Part shown: positions 26,797 through 35,644 of the stretch, in pieces
Layout of the letters: every line of letters begins with the position of its first letter
How positions within the stretch are numbered: the first letter of the stretch is position 1
Assembly (NCBI RefSeq): GCF_024505045.1
Contig: NZ_JANIBM010000004.1
Coordinates: 186,001-250,000, forward strand
Length of the DNA: 64,000 nt
Source: Methylomonas aurea
Lineage (GTDB): Bacteria > Pseudomonadota > Gammaproteobacteria > Methylococcales > Methylomonadaceae
Direction of reading: 5' to 3'
The notes under the pieces: generated by a model
Seen by the model: the letters and a program-made list of their open reading frames with translations, nothing else
What the model was told of the DNA's origin: nothing
Databases searched by the model: none
Position numbers and translations under genes: made by a program

Positions 26797-28110
26797 TTAC
26801 TTCCCCTCGCAGGACTTCATACCAGAAGTTTTCCTAGAGAAGCCGGCGGGCCAAGTCGATTTATAGTAATAACAGTCTTCCGCATTAATGAAATTTGCGC
26901 GGTACAAATTAGCATAGCTAAAATCGACTTGTTTAAATGTTGCCGAGTCAAAATTCGCTCTCCGTAATGTCGCTCCCGCAAATCGGTTGTTATTCTGAAT
27001 ATTCGCCCGCCGAAAAACCGCTCCGTCCAGCTTAGCGTTGCTGAAATTGCAGTTCCCGATCTCTGCACCGGAAAAGTCGGCGCCGCGTAAATCCGCATTG
27101 GAAAAATCGAACCCATATAACTTGGCGTTACGAAACTTGGCGCCAACCAATTGATTTCCGGCAAAGAAAGCTATCGACTCGCCGTTATAGTTTTGATAAT
27201 CACTAAAATCGCGGTTACGAGAATCCCACATCAACTCTGGCCAACGCTCCAGATAAAGCAAAGCAAGGGTTTCTCCGTGGCGAGCGGCCCGGTTGCTGGA
27301 ATCGTACTGCAAAACATCCCGGTAACCCTTTAACGCCTGCTCGAAAAGATTTTTCCTTTTGTCGACTTGATAGACATCAACGCCTCGATTCAGCGCGACA
27401 TTCGCCAAGCCGATGAAACCGCTAGGATCGTGCGGATAATGCCAAGCCAATTCTCGATAAGCGGCTTCAACTTCGCCAAGGTCCCGATAACGGAAGAAAA
27501 ACCCTGCTTGTCGGCGTAACAAACCAACATTACGCGGAGACACATTTAATTGATCGGCAAATTGTTCGCGTTCCCGCCGATATTGGTCGAGGGCTGCTTG
27601 GTACTCCAGGTTAACGTCGTTTTGTGTCGCATAGTATGGATAACCTGCACAAAATCCACTGGAATATCCTTCTATTAGATTTCCTCCCGCAAAAATCATT
27701 TTTTCTTCACCAATAGCGGGACGGCCACGAATTGTCACGTTAATCACTTCCAACGCTGGTCCTTTGAAGGAAGTAATCATTTTATATTTCACATGATTTT
27801 CAATGCCTTCGCGTAATAAGCTTGGATCATGAAAATATTTTTCATAAGACTTACTAAATTCTTCCGGTGTGGAAATTTCTTTTAATACATTCAGCAATGT
27901 TTCAGTCTTATCGTCGGCAATCGGTATATTAAGTAAAAATCTTTGATAATCGATGACTTTTCCCTTAAATATTAGATCACGCGACTTAATAAACTCATCA
28001 GGATTCTGGTAAGCACATTTTCTCCCAAAACTCACAGTCGGAAAAAACAACATCAAACATATCACCACGAAATAGCGCTGATTTACACCTGTAGATATTG
28101 ATCTAGTCAT
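26797..28110 (-). CDS. Secreted pentapeptide-repeat protein inserted in the urease cluster
   Basis: 437 residues. A signal peptide (YFVVICLMLFFPTVSFG) is followed by a region beginning KCAYQNPDEFIKSRDLIFKGKVIDYQ, which recalls secreted proteins with a CxY...vFkGkV start, and then a helical TPR-like part (YRELAWHYPHDPSGFIGLANVAL). The C-terminal third is a right-handed pentapeptide-repeat helix (NAKLYGFDFSNADLRGADFSG... to ANLYRANFINAE). It has no known place in urea metabolism. It is AT-richer than neighbours and lies exactly between two inverted copies of the structured repeat, suggesting it is passenger DNA. Function unknown. Confidence 0.78.
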   Translation of the reverse strand: MTRSISTGVNQRYFVVICLMLFFPTVSFGRKCAYQNPDEFIKSRDLIFKGKVIDYQRFLLNIPIADDKTETLLNVLKEISTPEEFSKSYEKYFHDPSLLREGIENHVKYKMITSFKGPALEVINVTIRGRPAIGEEKMIFAGGNLIEGYSSGFCAGYPYYATQNDVNLEYQAALDQYRREREQFADQLNVSPRNVGLLRRQAGFFFRYRDLGEVEAAYRELAWHYPHDPSGFIGLANVALNRGVDVYQVDKRKNLFEQALKGYRDVLQYDSSNRAARHGETLALLYLERWPELMWDSRNRDFSDYQNYNGESIAFFAGNQLVGAKFRNAKLYGFDFSNADLRGADFSGAEIGNCNFSNAKLDGAVFRRANIQNNNRFAGATLRRANFDSATFKQVDFSYANLYRANFINAEDCYYYKSTWPAGFSRKTSGMKSCEGK

Positions 28111-28133
28111 ATATTGGCCTCCTGCTTAGTCCG

Positions 28134-28206
28134 GTAGGATTTGCTGAACGGAGTGGAAGCGCATCGGTCAGGAATGATGCGCCTCCTATCGTCGGCAGCA
28201 TCCTAC
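28134..28206. repeat. Long REP-like hairpin upstream of the pentapeptide gene
   Basis: Outer arms GTAGGAT-TTGCTG / CAGC-ATCCTAC enclose an inner stem GCGCATC / GATGCGC (28159-28165 with 28176-28182). The same two-tier design and the same inner stem recur at 32297-32363, also just upstream of an enclosed passenger gene. Confidence 0.65.
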
Positions 28207-28254
28207 AACACAATTACAAGCCTAGCTTTCAAAATCAACTAATAGCATTTCATC

Positions 28255-28524
28255 TTGCGACGGGCTTGGTCCCGTTATTCCGCCCCGAGCATCGCAGCTT
28301 TTGGTGAGATCGGCCCGCAGGGGAGCGGCAGGGATGCTGCTCGTTTTCGGAGGGGCAGGAAGCCCCTTCCGAAAACCCTCGCCAAAAGCGAGAAGCGCAG
28401 GAAATTGGCGGAATTCCGGGTGGCCTTTCTTTTGGTGACTTTTCTTTGGCCAAACAAAGAAAAGTCACTCGGCTGTCGGGCCGAGACCCGACTTTAAAAA
28501 CACCCGCCGCGGCAGCGACACAAC
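28255..28524 (-). repeat. Structured dispersed repeat, copy 2 (reverse)
   Basis: Reverse orientation, about 270 bp. In forward sense: H1 GTCGC/GCGGC (one G-U pair); H2 GTCGGG/CCCGAC; H3 GTGACTTTTCTTTG/CAAAGAAAAGTCAC (a different sequence from copy 1, still fully paired); H5 and H6 paired (H6 GGGGC/GCCCC); H7 with one mismatch. It pairs as an inverted repeat with copy 1. It lies 66 bases downstream of the ureC stop codon in the transcription sense. Confidence 0.88.
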
Positions 28525-28589
28525 ATTAATGAAAGCTAGAGCTTTCGAGCACTTCGATTCCCAAGCAGGAGCTTGGGAACCAGTCAGCA

Positions 28590-30293
28590 TCAAAACAAGA
28601 AATACCGCTGCGCCATCGGCAACACCACCGCCGGCTCGCAAGTGAGAAGCACCCCATCCGCCTTGACCTGATAAGTCTGCGGACAAACCTCCATCACCGG
28701 CTGGTAGTCGTTCAGCTTCATATCGGATTTACCGATGTTGCGCGTATTGCGCACCGTGCCGACCCGCTTTTGCAAACCCAATTGCCCGGCCACGCCGGCG
28801 GAGACGGCGGCTTGCGGCAGGAAGATCATCGAGGTGTTGGCGGCGGTGCGACCGAAGCTGCCGAACATTGGCCGGTAATGCACCGGTTGCGGGGTGGGTA
28901 TCGAGGCGTTGGCGTCGCCCATCGGCGCGGCGGCGATCAGGCCGCCTTTGATGATCAAGCTGGGTTTGACGCCGAAAAAGGCCGGTTGCCACAGCACCAG
29001 ATCGGCCAGTTTGCCGGCGTCGATGGAGCCCACTTCGTGAGAAATGCCGTGGCTGATCGCCGGGTTGATGGTGTATTTGGCGATGTAGCGTTTGATGCGT
29101 TGGTTGTCGCTGGTGGAGGGGTCGCCAGCCATCGCGCCGCGTTGCGCTTTCATTTTGTGGGCGGTCTGCCAGGTACGGATCACCACTTCGCCGACTCGGC
29201 CCATGGCTTGCGAATCCGAGGAAATCATCGAAAACGCGCCCAGGTCGTGCAGGATGTCCTCCGCGGCGATGGTTTCGCGGCGGATGCGCGATTCGGCGAA
29301 GGCCACGTCTTCCGGGATGCTCGGGTCGAGGTGGTGGCAGACCATCAGCATGTCCAGATGCTCGTCGACCGTGTTGATCGTGTAGGGCCGGGTCGGGTTG
29401 GTGGACGAGGGCAACACGTTGTTCAGGCCGCAGGCTTTGATGATGTCCGGGGCGTGGCCGCCGCCGGCGCCTTCGGTGTGGTAGGTGTGGATGGTGCGGC
29501 CCTTGAAGGCGGCGATGGTGTCTTCCACGAAACCGGATTCATTCAGCGTGTCGGTGTGAATGGCAATTTGCACATCGAAACGCTCGGCCACGCTCAGGCA
29601 ACAATCGATCGCCGCCGGCGTGGTGCCCCAGTCTTCGTGAAGTTTCAAGCCCATCACCCCGGCCTGGATTTGTTCATCTAACGCGCCGGGCAGGCTGGCG
29701 TTGCCCTTGCCGAGCAAACCAAAGTTCATCGGCAAGCCGTCCAGCGCTTTCAACATCTGCTGGATATGCCACGGCCCCGGTGTGCAGGTGGTGGCGTTGG
29801 TGCCGGTGGCAGGTCCCGTGCCGCCGCCGATCATGGTGGTCACGCCGGAACACAGCGCTTCTTCGATCTGCTGTGGGCAGATGAAATGGATGTGGGCGTC
29901 GATGCCTCCGGCGGTGAGAATCTGGCCTTCGCCGGCAATGACTTCGGTGCCGGGGCCGACGATGATGTCGACGCCGGGCTGCACGTCCGGGTTGCCGGCC
30001 TTGCCAATTTTAAAGATGCGGCCGTCCTTCACGCCGACGTCGGCCTTGACGATACCCCAGTAATCGATGACCAGCGCGTTGGTAATCACCAAATCCACAG
30101 CCTGATCGTTGCCCAGCTGGCTTTGGCCCATGCCATCGCGAATCACCTTGCCGCCGCCGAATTTCACTTCGTCGCCGTAGACGGTGTAATCGGCTTCCAC
30201 TTCCAGAATCAAATCGGTGTCGGCCAGCCGCAGGCGATCGCCGGTGGTGGGGCCGAACATGTCGGCATAAGCCGCTCTCGAAATCTTGCTCAT
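28590..30293 (-). CDS. ureC: Urease alpha (catalytic) subunit UreC
   Basis: 567 residues, exactly the family length. Nickel ligands and catalytic residues are all present: [12 protein letters not shown] (two His), [12 protein letters not shown] (the lysine that is carbamylated), [50 protein letters not shown] (mobile-flap Cys and catalytic His) and [15 protein letters not shown] (Asp). It hydrolyses urea to ammonia and carbamate in the cytoplasm. Its ATG overlaps the ureB stop by 4 bases, so the two are translationally coupled, but structured repeat copies separate this pair from ureA upstream and ureEFG downstream. Confidence 0.98.
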   Translation of the reverse strand: MSKISRAAYADMFGPTTGDRLRLADTDLILEVEADYTVYGDEVKFGGGKVIRDGMGQSQLGNDQAVDLVITNALVIDYWGIVKADVGVKDGRIFKIGKAGNPDVQPGVDIIVGPGTEVIAGEGQILTAGGIDAHIHFICPQQIEEALCSGVTTMIGGGTGPATGTNATTCTPGPWHIQQMLKALDGLPMNFGLLGKGNASLPGALDEQIQAGVMGLKLHEDWGTTPAAIDCCLSVAERFDVQIAIHTDTLNESGFVEDTIAAFKGRTIHTYHTEGAGGGHAPDIIKACGLNNVLPSSTNPTRPYTINTVDEHLDMLMVCHHLDPSIPEDVAFAESRIRRETIAAEDILHDLGAFSMISSDSQAMGRVGEVVIRTWQTAHKMKAQRGAMAGDPSTSDNQRIKRYIAKYTINPAISHGISHEVGSIDAGKLADLVLWQPAFFGVKPSLIIKGGLIAAAPMGDANASIPTPQPVHYRPMFGSFGRTAANTSMIFLPQAAVSAGVAGQLGLQKRVGTVRNTRNIGKSDMKLNDYQPVMEVCPQTYQVKADGVLLTCEPAVVLPMAQRYFLF

Positions 30294-30607
30294 GCGGTTT
30301 TCTCCAATGCGCCCATTACCTCGCCTCTAAAGCCGAACACCTCGCGCTTGCCGGCGAAGGCCACCAATTGCACCTCGCGCTGCTGACCCGGCTCGAAGCG
30401 CACCGCAGTACCGGCCGGAATATCCAGCCGAAAGCCCAAAGCTACGCTGCGGTCGAAATGCAAAGCCGGGTTGGTTTCGTAAAAATGATAATGCGAGCCG
30501 ACCTGAATCGGCCGGTCGCCGCTATTGGCTACCAGGACTTTGACCGTGGCGCGGCCGGCGTTGAGTTCGATATCGCCGGCGGCGGGGAAGATTTCTCCGG
30601 GGATCAT
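30290..30607 (-). CDS. ureB: Urease beta subunit UreB
   Basis: 105 residues. [41 protein letters not shown] and [28 protein letters not shown] are the standard UreB signatures. It is a structural subunit of the (UreABC)3 urease. The stop overlaps the ureC start. A ribosome site (AAGGAG) precedes the start. Upstream is a GTAG-type hairpin (30634-30663) and then repeat copy 3, so ureB is detached from ureA by about 350 bases. Confidence 0.97.
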   Translation of the reverse strand: MIPGEIFPAAGDIELNAGRATVKVLVANSGDRPIQVGSHYHFYETNPALHFDRSVALGFRLDIPAGTAVRFEPGQQREVQLVAFAGKREVFGFRGEVMGALEKTA

Positions 30608-30633
30608 ATTGGGCTCCTTTTAATCGTTTTTCC

Positions 30634-30663
30634 GCGTGGGCTCGAAACTCGTGCCCACGCTAC
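30634..30663 (-). repeat. GTAG-prefixed REP-like hairpin upstream of ureB
   Basis: On the minus strand: GTAG overlapping the stem GCGTGGGC / GCCCACGC, 8 bp with an 11-base loop. It belongs to the same GTAG-hairpin class as those around the RAYT. It lies about 30 bases before the ureB ATG, so it would sit in the 5' leader of ureB if transcribed. Confidence 0.6.
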
Positions 30664-30684
30664 GTTTTGTAAATCGTTTTGTTA

Positions 30685-30951
30685 GCGGGAGGTTTTTCTC
30701 CCCTGATGCCGCGCCGAGCATCGAAGGTTTTGGACGGAATAGCCCGTTAGGGGCGATGCAGGGATGCATCGCGTTTTCGGAGGGCTAGGAAAGCCCTTCC
30801 GAAAACCCCGTTCAAAGCCTTTGGAGCGCAGGAATCAAGCGGCATGGGGTGGCCTTTCTTTTGGTGACTTTTCTTTGGCCAAACAAAGAAAAGTCACTCG
30901 GCTGTCGGGCCGAGCCCCGACTTCAAAATAGTTGTCGCGCCAGCGACACAA
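30685..30951 (-). repeat. Structured dispersed repeat, copy 3 (reverse)
   Basis: About 267 bp. It belongs to the ATGCCGC/GCGGCAT subtype of outer stem H4 with H7 as GCGATGCA/TGCATCGC and H3 as GTGACTTTTCTTTG/CAAAGAAAAGTCAC. Its H1 end stops 4 bases short of the ureA stop codon, so it forms the immediate 3' flank of ureA. It is the only full copy not in an obvious convergent pair around a passenger gene. Confidence 0.88.
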
Positions 30952-30955
30952 ACAA

Positions 30956-31258
30956 TCAAACAATCGGCTCATGAACGGTAACTAATTTTGTGCCGTCGGG
31001 AAACGTCGCCTCCACCTGCACATCCGGAATCATTTCCGCCACCCCGTCCATCACATCGGCGCGGGTCAGTAAGGTGCGTCCGTAACTCATCAATTCGGCT
31101 ACGCTCTGACCGTCGCGCGCGCCTTCCATGATCGCGGCGGAGATATAAGCCACCGCTTCCGGGTAGTTGAGTTTCAAGCCTCTGGCTTTGCGGCGCTCGG
31201 CGAGGAGGGCGGCAGTGAAGAGGAGGAGTTTGTCTTTTTCTCTGGGGGTTAATTGCAT
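30956..31258 (-). CDS. ureA: Urease gamma subunit UreA
   Basis: 100 residues, full length. [50 protein letters not shown] is diagnostic. It is a structural subunit of the urease trimer. The gene is bracketed by repeat copies 3 and 4, both with their H1 ends facing it (4 bases after its stop and 34 before its start). It is therefore isolated from ureB, with which it is normally adjacent. Either read-through across structured DNA or a promoter in the repeat must drive it. Confidence 0.97.
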   Translation of the reverse strand: MQLTPREKDKLLLFTAALLAERRKARGLKLNYPEAVAYISAAIMEGARDGQSVAELMSYGRTLLTRADVMDGVAEMIPDVQVEATFPDGTKLVTVHEPIV

Positions 31259-31292
31259 GGCGGTGCTTTTTGTTTATTCGTGTTTGGCTTGG

Positions 31293-31558
31293 GTTGTGTC
31301 GCTATTGCGACGGTTTTTTATATGTCGGTTCGCGGACCGACAACCGCGATACTTTCTTTTGCTTGGCCAAAAGAAAGTATCCAAAGAAAAAGCCACCCCA
31401 TGCCGCTTTTATCCTGCGCTCCGAAGGGTTTGAACGGGGTTTTCGGAAGGGCTATCCCTAGCCCTCCGAAAACGCGATGCATCCCTGCATCGCCCCTACG
31501 GGCCGATCCGTCCAAACCCTCCGGTGCTCGGCGCGGCATCAGGGTAGAAAACCGTCCC
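31293..31558 (+). repeat. Structured dispersed repeat, copy 4
   Basis: About 266 bp, forward. Compared with copy 1, stems keep pairing with different bases: H4 ATGCCGC/GCGGCAT; H5 AGGGTTTGAACGG/CCGTCCAAACCCT (one mismatch); H6 tip GGGCTA/TAGCCC; H7 GCGATGCA/TGCATCGC. H3 is GATACTTTCTTTTG/CAAAAGAAAGTATC as in copy 1. It forms an inverted pair with copy 5 around the AT-rich gene at 31694-32266. Confidence 0.9.
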
Positions 31559-31586
31559 GGAATTCAAAGTTCCAAAATAATACTCG

Positions 31587-31616
31587 GCAGGTCCGATTAG
31601 CGACGCGTAATCGGAC
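31587..31616 (+). repeat. REP-like hairpin with degenerate GTAG (GCAG)
   Basis: GCAG then a perfect 9-bp stem GTCCGATTA / TAATCGGAC with loop GCGACGCG. It is closely parallel to the hairpin at 26343-26372. It lies just inside repeat copy 4. Confidence 0.55.
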
Positions 31617-31693
31617 GCATGTTTAGCATTTCGATCTTTTCGCTAAATACCATCCAAAAGTATTTCATCCCAGAAAAACCAGGAACAGAGAGT

Positions 31694-32266
31694 CTATTTA
31701 TTCAATTCGTTCGAACACTCTTTGTTAATCGGGGCTATACCAGCTAACTTGTCTTTGTATATTTCAATAGCAACACTGAAAATGTCATCGTGTATAAAGT
31801 ACCAGAGATCTGCTGCGTGGTTTTTACACAGCCACTCTCCCAATGAATTAAACCAGTCTATAACTCCTTTTTTTCTGCCTGCTATAGATTCAAGTCTATC
31901 TGATGCAACAAGTTGTAAAGCAATTGAAATCAAGGATATTCTCAATTTTGAAAGCTCTTGATTAATTTTATTTTTGAGTTCATTTTTTTCTTTTATTCGT
32001 TTCTTTTGCAATATTAAATGCAAATATGGAATTAAAAGCTTTGCTTGCATTTTTCCATGCTTATTAAGTAAGCGCATAAATTTATTTATTTTATACAGCT
32101 CTTCATTTGTCAGTTCGATATTTGGTAGCTTGAAAGATATTTCCCTTCTTGATCCCGAAGCAGTGCGCGCAATATCAATTTCTGATTTTCGCGACGCTTT
32201 ATTGATCTCTCGAACAATATTGTCCTTGTATTTTAAACTTGGTCTTTCATGATTTAACTTTGTCAT
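31694..32266 (-). CDS. AT-rich hypothetical protein between repeat copies 4 and 5
   Basis: 190 residues, strongly charged and mostly alpha-helical, with many lysines (LLIPYLHLILQKKRIKEKNELKNKINQELSKLRISLISIALQLVASDRLESIAGRKKG is a long helix or coiled coil; positions ~80-135). No signal peptide or membrane helix, and no motif I recognise. Base composition and codon use are far more AT-rich than any neighbour. It lies between two inverted copies of the structured repeat inside the urease cluster, so it is probably foreign cargo. Function unknown; an anti-phage or toxin-type role is possible but nothing in the sequence shows it. Confidence 0.7.
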   Translation of the reverse strand: MTKLNHERPSLKYKDNIVREINKASRKSEIDIARTASGSRREISFKLPNIELTNEELYKINKFMRLLNKHGKMQAKLLIPYLHLILQKKRIKEKNELKNKINQELSKLRISLISIALQLVASDRLESIAGRKKGVIDWFNSLGEWLCKNHAADLWYFIHDDIFSVAIEIYKDKLAGIAPINKECSNELNK

Positions 32267-32296
32267 TATTTGGTCTATTTAATGGCATTAAGGGCC

Positions 32297-32363
32297 GTAG
32301 GTTGTACTAAACGAAGCGCATCGTTCGCTATAGATGCGCCTTCTAGTGTCGGCACAATCCTAC
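32297..32363. repeat. Long REP-like hairpin upstream of the AT-rich hypothetical gene
   Basis: Outer arms GTAGGTTGT / ACAATCCTAC and inner stem GCGCATC / GATGCGC (32316-32322 with 32333-32339). It is homologous in layout to 28134-28206 and sits about 30 bases upstream of the start codon, as that one does (24 bases). Confidence 0.65.
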
Positions 32364-32410
32364 AATAGAATTTGAAACCCAAAATACAAATTTATCCAAT
32401 AACTTTTCTT

Positions 32411-32725
32411 CGCGCGACGGGGTTACCCCCTGATGCCGCGCCGAGCACCGGAGGGTTTGGACGGATCAGCCCGCAGGGGAGCGGCAGGGATGCCGCTCGT
32501 TTTCGGAGGGCTATGGATAGCCCTTCCGAAAACCCCGTTCAAACCCTTCGGCGCGCAGGATAAAAGCGGCATGGCGTGGCTTTTTCTTTGGATACTTTCT
32601 TTTGGCCGAAAATTGCTCCTGCATTTTCGGCATTCGCCACATCCATGTGGCTTGCCAAACAAAAGAAAGTATCTCGGCTGTCGGGCCGAGACCCGACTTC
32701 TAAAAAGCTGTCGCGGTAGCGACAC
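32411..32725 (-). repeat. Structured dispersed repeat, copy 5 (reverse), with enlarged loop
   Basis: About 315 bp, the longest copy. H4-H7 are paired, with H4 as ATGCCGC/GCGGCAT but H7 as GAGCGGCA/TGCCGCTC, a mix of the two subtypes. The perfect 14-bp H3 is intact (32591-32604 with 32660-32673), but its loop is 55 bases instead of about 6. That loop contains two extra hairpins: GCCGAAAAT/ATTTTCGGC and GCCACAT/ATGTGGC. It pairs with copy 4. Confidence 0.88.
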
Positions 32726-32748
32726 TAAATTCAAATCCCCTCACCCCA

Positions 32749-32769
32749 ACCCTCTCCCGGAGGGAGAGG
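32749..32769. repeat. Short CCCTCTCCC/GGGAGAGGG palindrome
   Basis: CCCTCTCCC-gga-GGGAGAGGG within a CCTCACCCCAACCC context, a common extragenic palindrome in many proteobacteria. It lies between repeat copy 5 and the ureD stop codon and could act as a weak 3' stabiliser for the ureD transcript. Confidence 0.5.
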
Positions 32770-32797
32770 GAGCTAAACCCCGAGAAAATTCAAAACC

Positions 32798-33649
32798 TCA
32801 TGTCGCCCAAATCCTCGGCGCACAAACCTCCTTCCCAATCACTTCCCCCCTAACTAACCCCCAAACAGCTTCAAAAAAACCCTTCAACAAATCCGCCCGC
32901 CTATCCAACCCCCGACAAATCAACAAACCCTCAATCAAAGTCACCCCGCGATTAGCCTCATCCCCAATCAACGCCTGCACCGCCGCCAATTGCAAAGGCG
33001 TAGCCGGATAAACAAACATCGTCCCGCAGGCCGAATACCCGAACAAACCCCAGCGGGCCTGAAACGCTTCGGCATCCAGGCGCAAGCGTTCCATGTAAAC
33101 CAGACGTCCGGCGCGGTTTATGCGCCAGTTCAGGTTGGCGGCACCGTTGTCAAAGCCTTCGCCGGCCGCCGGGCGGCCTAGCGCCAAAATTTCCCAGCCG
33201 ATAAAGCGGGCGTGCTCGGCCAACTCAATATGCATGCTCGAATTTAAGCGCGCGCCTTCGTAAACGATGGTTTCTTGCGGCAGCCACTCCAGGCTGGCGC
33301 CATCGGCTACGTTGAGATTGACTGCTTGCCGCGCTTCGCCGCCGCCGCTGCGATAAAACTTGCCGGCGGCGGGCGTGGTTATTAGCGCTTGAGCATCGGC
33401 TTCGACAGCCGCAGTAATGCTCAACTGATCGCCTGCCACGACGCCGCCGGGTGGGTGCAGCAAGTACACATGGCAGATACCGCCTTCCGGGTAGAAGGGT
33501 CGCTGCACGGTCAAAGGCCCACGGTGCTCGCTGTTAGACAAGACGGTTTTGTCGCCGCGTTGGCTAAAGCCCAGCCTTAACTCGGCCTCCCATGCTGCTG
33601 GTTCTGAGGTGGCATCGGGAATGGAAGAAGCGGCGAGGTTTACGGGCAT
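32798..33649 (-). CDS. ureD: Urease accessory protein UreD
   Basis: 283 residues. ELRLGFSQRGDKTVLSNSEHRGPLTVQRPFYPEGGICHVYLLHPPGGVVAGDQL is the UreD/UreH signature, followed by ALITTPAAGKFYRS and LEWLPQETIVYEGARLNS. UreD scaffolds the urease apoprotein for UreF/UreG-dependent nickel insertion. It is the first ure gene in the transcription order and follows the small membrane protein gene by 18 bases. The first codons after the ATG are variable. The downstream ureA is more than 1.5 kb away because of repeat copies 4 and 5 and their cargo. Confidence 0.95.
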   Translation of the reverse strand: MPVNLAASSIPDATSEPAAWEAELRLGFSQRGDKTVLSNSEHRGPLTVQRPFYPEGGICHVYLLHPPGGVVAGDQLSITAAVEADAQALITTPAAGKFYRSGGGEARQAVNLNVADGASLEWLPQETIVYEGARLNSSMHIELAEHARFIGWEILALGRPAAGEGFDNGAANLNWRINRAGRLVYMERLRLDAEAFQARWGLFGYSACGTMFVYPATPLQLAAVQALIGDEANRGVTLIEGLLICRGLDRRADLLKGFFEAVWGLVRGEVIGKEVCAPRIWAT

Positions 33650-33667
33650 GGATGAGCGGTGGCGTTA

Positions 33668-33970
33668 TCAGTTTTTGGATTTCGGCGTGATCGCCGATTT
33701 TTCCGACAACAGCGGTGGCTCAGATTTTTGAGCGTGCCGTTGCCGGGCGAGGTGCAATATAACCGGGCCAAATACAAATCCCAAAATTAATACGCCAATC
33801 AACAAAGCGGGTAAATTGGGGATTTCGAAAAAGGGATGCAGGGCGGCATGGGTCAACTGCATCAGGTTGCCGCCTGCCATCACGGCTTCGTAACTGCCAT
33901 GCGCCTCGCTACGCATCGACCAAACCAATAACAATGCCACGACCGCCAGCCAATATTGTTCGGATTTCAT
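33668..33970 (-). CDS. Small membrane protein between urtE and ureD
   Basis: 100 residues. An N-terminal signal or membrane segment (YWLAVVALLLVWSMRSEA), then HGSYEAVMAGGNLMQLTHAALHPFFEIPNLP and a second membrane segment (ALLIGVLILGFVFGPVILHLA) with a polar tail. I do not recognise the family. Its location between the urea importer genes and ureD suggests a role in urea or nickel handling. The histidines in and after the first segment could bind metal, but this is inference. Confidence 0.7.
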   Translation of the reverse strand: MKSEQYWLAVVALLLVWSMRSEAHGSYEAVMAGGNLMQLTHAALHPFFEIPNLPALLIGVLILGFVFGPVILHLARQRHAQKSEPPLLSEKSAITPKSKN

Positions 33971-34061
33971 GTCTATTTCTCCGTGATCCCGCTGTGAGTT
34001 TGAATGATGGCCGATGCCCGTTTTTGCTCAAGTCCCTTTTTTTGAAAGGGGCTTGGTTGGG

Positions 34062-34834
34062 TTACACCGTCAAATACCGCTTCACCATATCGTCCGCCAA
34101 TTCGTCCATCGCCCCCACCGCCACATGCCGGCCACGGTCCATGATGCAAAACTGGTTCGCCACTTTGCGTGCGAACGGCAGTTTTTGTTCGACCAGCAAT
34201 ACCGTCACGCCCAGTTCTTTGTGAATACGGTCTATGGCTTGATGAATTTCGCCGGTTTCCGGTTTAGGGGGGGGCGTGGGCACACCGCGCGATTTGTTCA
34301 AGCGGATAATCACATCGCCGATTTCGCTGACGATGTTGGGCTGGATGCCTTCGGTCGGTTCGTCCAGAATCAACAGGCGCGGATTTAGTACCAAGGCTCG
34401 ACCGATCGCCAATTGCTGTTGCTGTCCGCCGGACAGGTCGCCTCCGCGACGCTTCAGCATTTGTTTTAACACCGGGAAAATCTCGAAAATACTGTCCGGG
34501 ATTTTTTTGATGCCATGTTTATTGGCGGCGCGTAGGCCGGTTTTCAGGTTTTCTTCCACGGTCAACAGCGGAAAGATTTCCCGGCCTTGCGGCACGTAAC
34601 CGATGCCCAGTTCGGCGCGGGATTCGGCCTTGGCCTTGGCCAGTTCCACGCCGTCGAACTGAATGCTGCCATCGGCCACCGGTAACAGGCCCATGATGGC
34701 TTTCAGAAGCGTGGTTTTGCCGACACCGTTGCGGCCCATCAGGCAGACGCAGGACCCGGCGGGTACACGCAAATCCAGGTCCCACAGGGTGTGGCTGGCG
34801 CCGTAGTATTGTTGCAATGCGCTGATATTTAACA

Positions 34835-34835
<1 letters not shown>
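34062..34835 (-). CDS. urtE: Urea ABC transporter ATP-binding protein UrtE
   Basis: 257 residues from the second of two adjacent ATGs (34838 or 34835), which overlap the urtD stop. The frame extends to 35114 only as a shadow of urtD. MLNISALQQYYGASHTLWDLDLRV is the usual UrtE start. Walker A is GRNGVGKTTLLK, the ABC signature LSGGQQQQLAIGRAL and Walker B LLILDEPTEGIQP. Unusually, about 24 extra residues (around GVPTPPPKPETGEIHQAIDRIHKE) separate the Walker B helix from TVLLVEQKLPFARKVA, making it longer than the common ~230 residues. With UrtD it powers urea import. Confidence 0.95.

Positions 34836-35640
<805 letters not shown>

Positions 35641-35644
<4 letters not shown>

Noticed and set aside
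28770-29681. 303-codon plus-strand frame opposite ureC
   Set aside because: Antisense of a fully motif-matched urease subunit.
34026-34054. Terminator at AAGTCCCTTT...GAAAGGGGCTT after urtE
   Set aside because: Stem is short and imperfect, and the next genes continue on the same strand 90 bases on; too weak to list.
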